Assembly: GCA_002351955.1 (NCBI GenBank)
Contig: DEHO01000062.1
Coordinates: forward strand, 2,590-8,881
Source: Flavobacteriales bacterium UBA2798
GTDB taxonomy: Bacteria; Bacteroidota; Bacteroidia; Flavobacteriales_D; UBA2798
Direction of reading: 5' to 3'
DNA: 6,292 nucleotides
Shown here: in pieces, positions 5,797 to 6,292 of the stretch
How the letters are laid out: every line of letters begins with the position of its first letter
Position numbering within the stretch: the first letter of the stretch is position 1
Made by a program: the position numbers and the translations under genes
The notes under the pieces: model-generated
The model's database searches: none
What the model was told of the DNA's origin: nothing
What the model saw: only the letters and a program-made list of their open reading frames with translations

Positions 5797-6292
5797 ATGA
5801 TACGCACAGAACAAGAAGTACTTGCCGATCTTTTAAACTACAACCGGAAATCAACATTGGGTTATCTTTCCAAAATCAAGGAATTTGATCTGACCAAAAC
5901 CTTTTCTGCGGAAGGGAAAGAATTGAATTCTCCTATATGGATTCTCGGTCATCTGGCCACCACTCAAAACTATTTGTGCCTGAAAAGTACTGGTGCCGAA
6001 ATGGTGCGCTTTTCCTGGGCGAAATTATTTGGAATGGGTTCCGTAATTCCTGATGCCGCTGGTCTGCCTCCGGTTGAAGAAATTGTGAATGTGCTGAATG
6101 AAGTTCATCAACGTTCGCTGACCAGAATTCTATCATTGAGCAACGAGGATCTCGCTCTTCCCACAACTACAGGTTTTGCAATGGGGGGCGAGGATAGCTA
6201 CAGAGCAATAATTCGTCACGCAATCATGCATGAAGGAATTCATGCCGGACATATGGGCTGGATCTGTAAACTTTGGGGTGTGAAAACCATTT
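5797..6292 (+). CDS. DinB superfamily protein, 5' part (3' end outside window)
   Basis: The frame from the ATG at 5797 stays open for 165 codons to the right edge, so the gene is truncated. DinB-superfamily proteins are four-helix bundles that bind a metal through three histidines; some act as thiol S-transferases, but most have no known substrate. Here the triad is visible: H52 in WILGHLATTQNYL, and H145 and H149 in HEGIHAGHMGWI. The spacing, and a Trp three residues before the GH of the first helix, fit the DinB_2-like subgroup. The protein is probably within a few residues of its end, since C-terminal text after the HxxxH helix is usually short. It has no signal peptide and is likely cytoplasmic. 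It starts 5 nt after the lipoprotein stop with no Shine-Dalgarno, so co-transcription and coupling are likely. The specific reaction is unknown. Confidence 0.86.
   Translation, partial: MIRTEQEVLADLLNYNRKSTLGYLSKIKEFDLTKTFSAEGKELNSPIWILGHLATTQNYLCLKSTGAEMVRFSWAKLFGMGSVIPDAAGLPPVEEIVNVLNEVHQRSLTRILSLSNEDLALPTTTGFAMGGEDSYRAIIRHAIMHEGIHAGHMGWICKLWGVKTI

Noticed and set aside
5933..6166. Minus-strand open frame of 77 codons near the right edge
   Set aside because: It is antisense to the DinB-like gene, whose histidine triad and continuous frame to the window edge mark the plus strand as coding.
692..6292. Search for Shine-Dalgarno sites at each start
   Set aside because: No start has a convincing GGAGG-type site at normal spacing. 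GGGACGG before rnz belongs to the terminator stem. Absence is normal for Bacteroidota, so it is not reported as an anomaly.

Overview
This window reads as ordinary chromosomal DNA from a member of the phylum Bacteroidota. Three things point there. The first gene ends in a type IX secretion (T9SS) type A sorting domain, a system confined to that phylum. None of the six visible start codons has a convincing Shine-Dalgarno sequence. The only divergent intergenic gap holds two exact matches to the Bacteroidota -7 promoter consensus TAnnTTTG. Genus cannot be told from the sequence alone.

Layout, left to right. (1) The 3' end of a secreted T9SS cargo protein gene (+), closed by a strong rho-independent terminator. 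(2) Ribonuclease Z, rnz (+), whose ATG lies only 7 nt after the terminator stem. (3) A three-gene minus-strand operon, transcribed right to left: an RlmI-type 23S rRNA cytosine methyltransferase, a MATE-family efflux transporter, and methionyl-tRNA formyltransferase (fmt). The first two overlap by ATGA and the last two are 5 nt apart. The rnz and fmt stop codons touch back to back in a shared TAATTA. (4) A 77-bp divergent promoter region. (5) A plus-strand pair: an uncharacterised lipoprotein with a possible papain-like (CHAP/NlpC-P60-like) cysteine domain, then, 5 nt later, a DinB-superfamily protein that runs off the right edge.

Three genes serve translation: RNase Z matures tRNA 3' ends, Fmt formylates initiator Met-tRNA, and the RlmI-like enzyme methylates 23S rRNA. 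The transporter between two of them has no obvious functional tie, though tight spacing implies co-expression. The lipoprotein/DinB pair looks like a small cell-envelope or unknown-function operon.

There is no intergenic stretch over 100 bp. I see no mobile element, CRISPR array, tRNA, rRNA or riboswitch. I did not find a clearly new biological system. The best leads are the symmetric near-leaderless divergent promoters, the lipoprotein, and a perfect inverted repeat just upstream of the transporter start.
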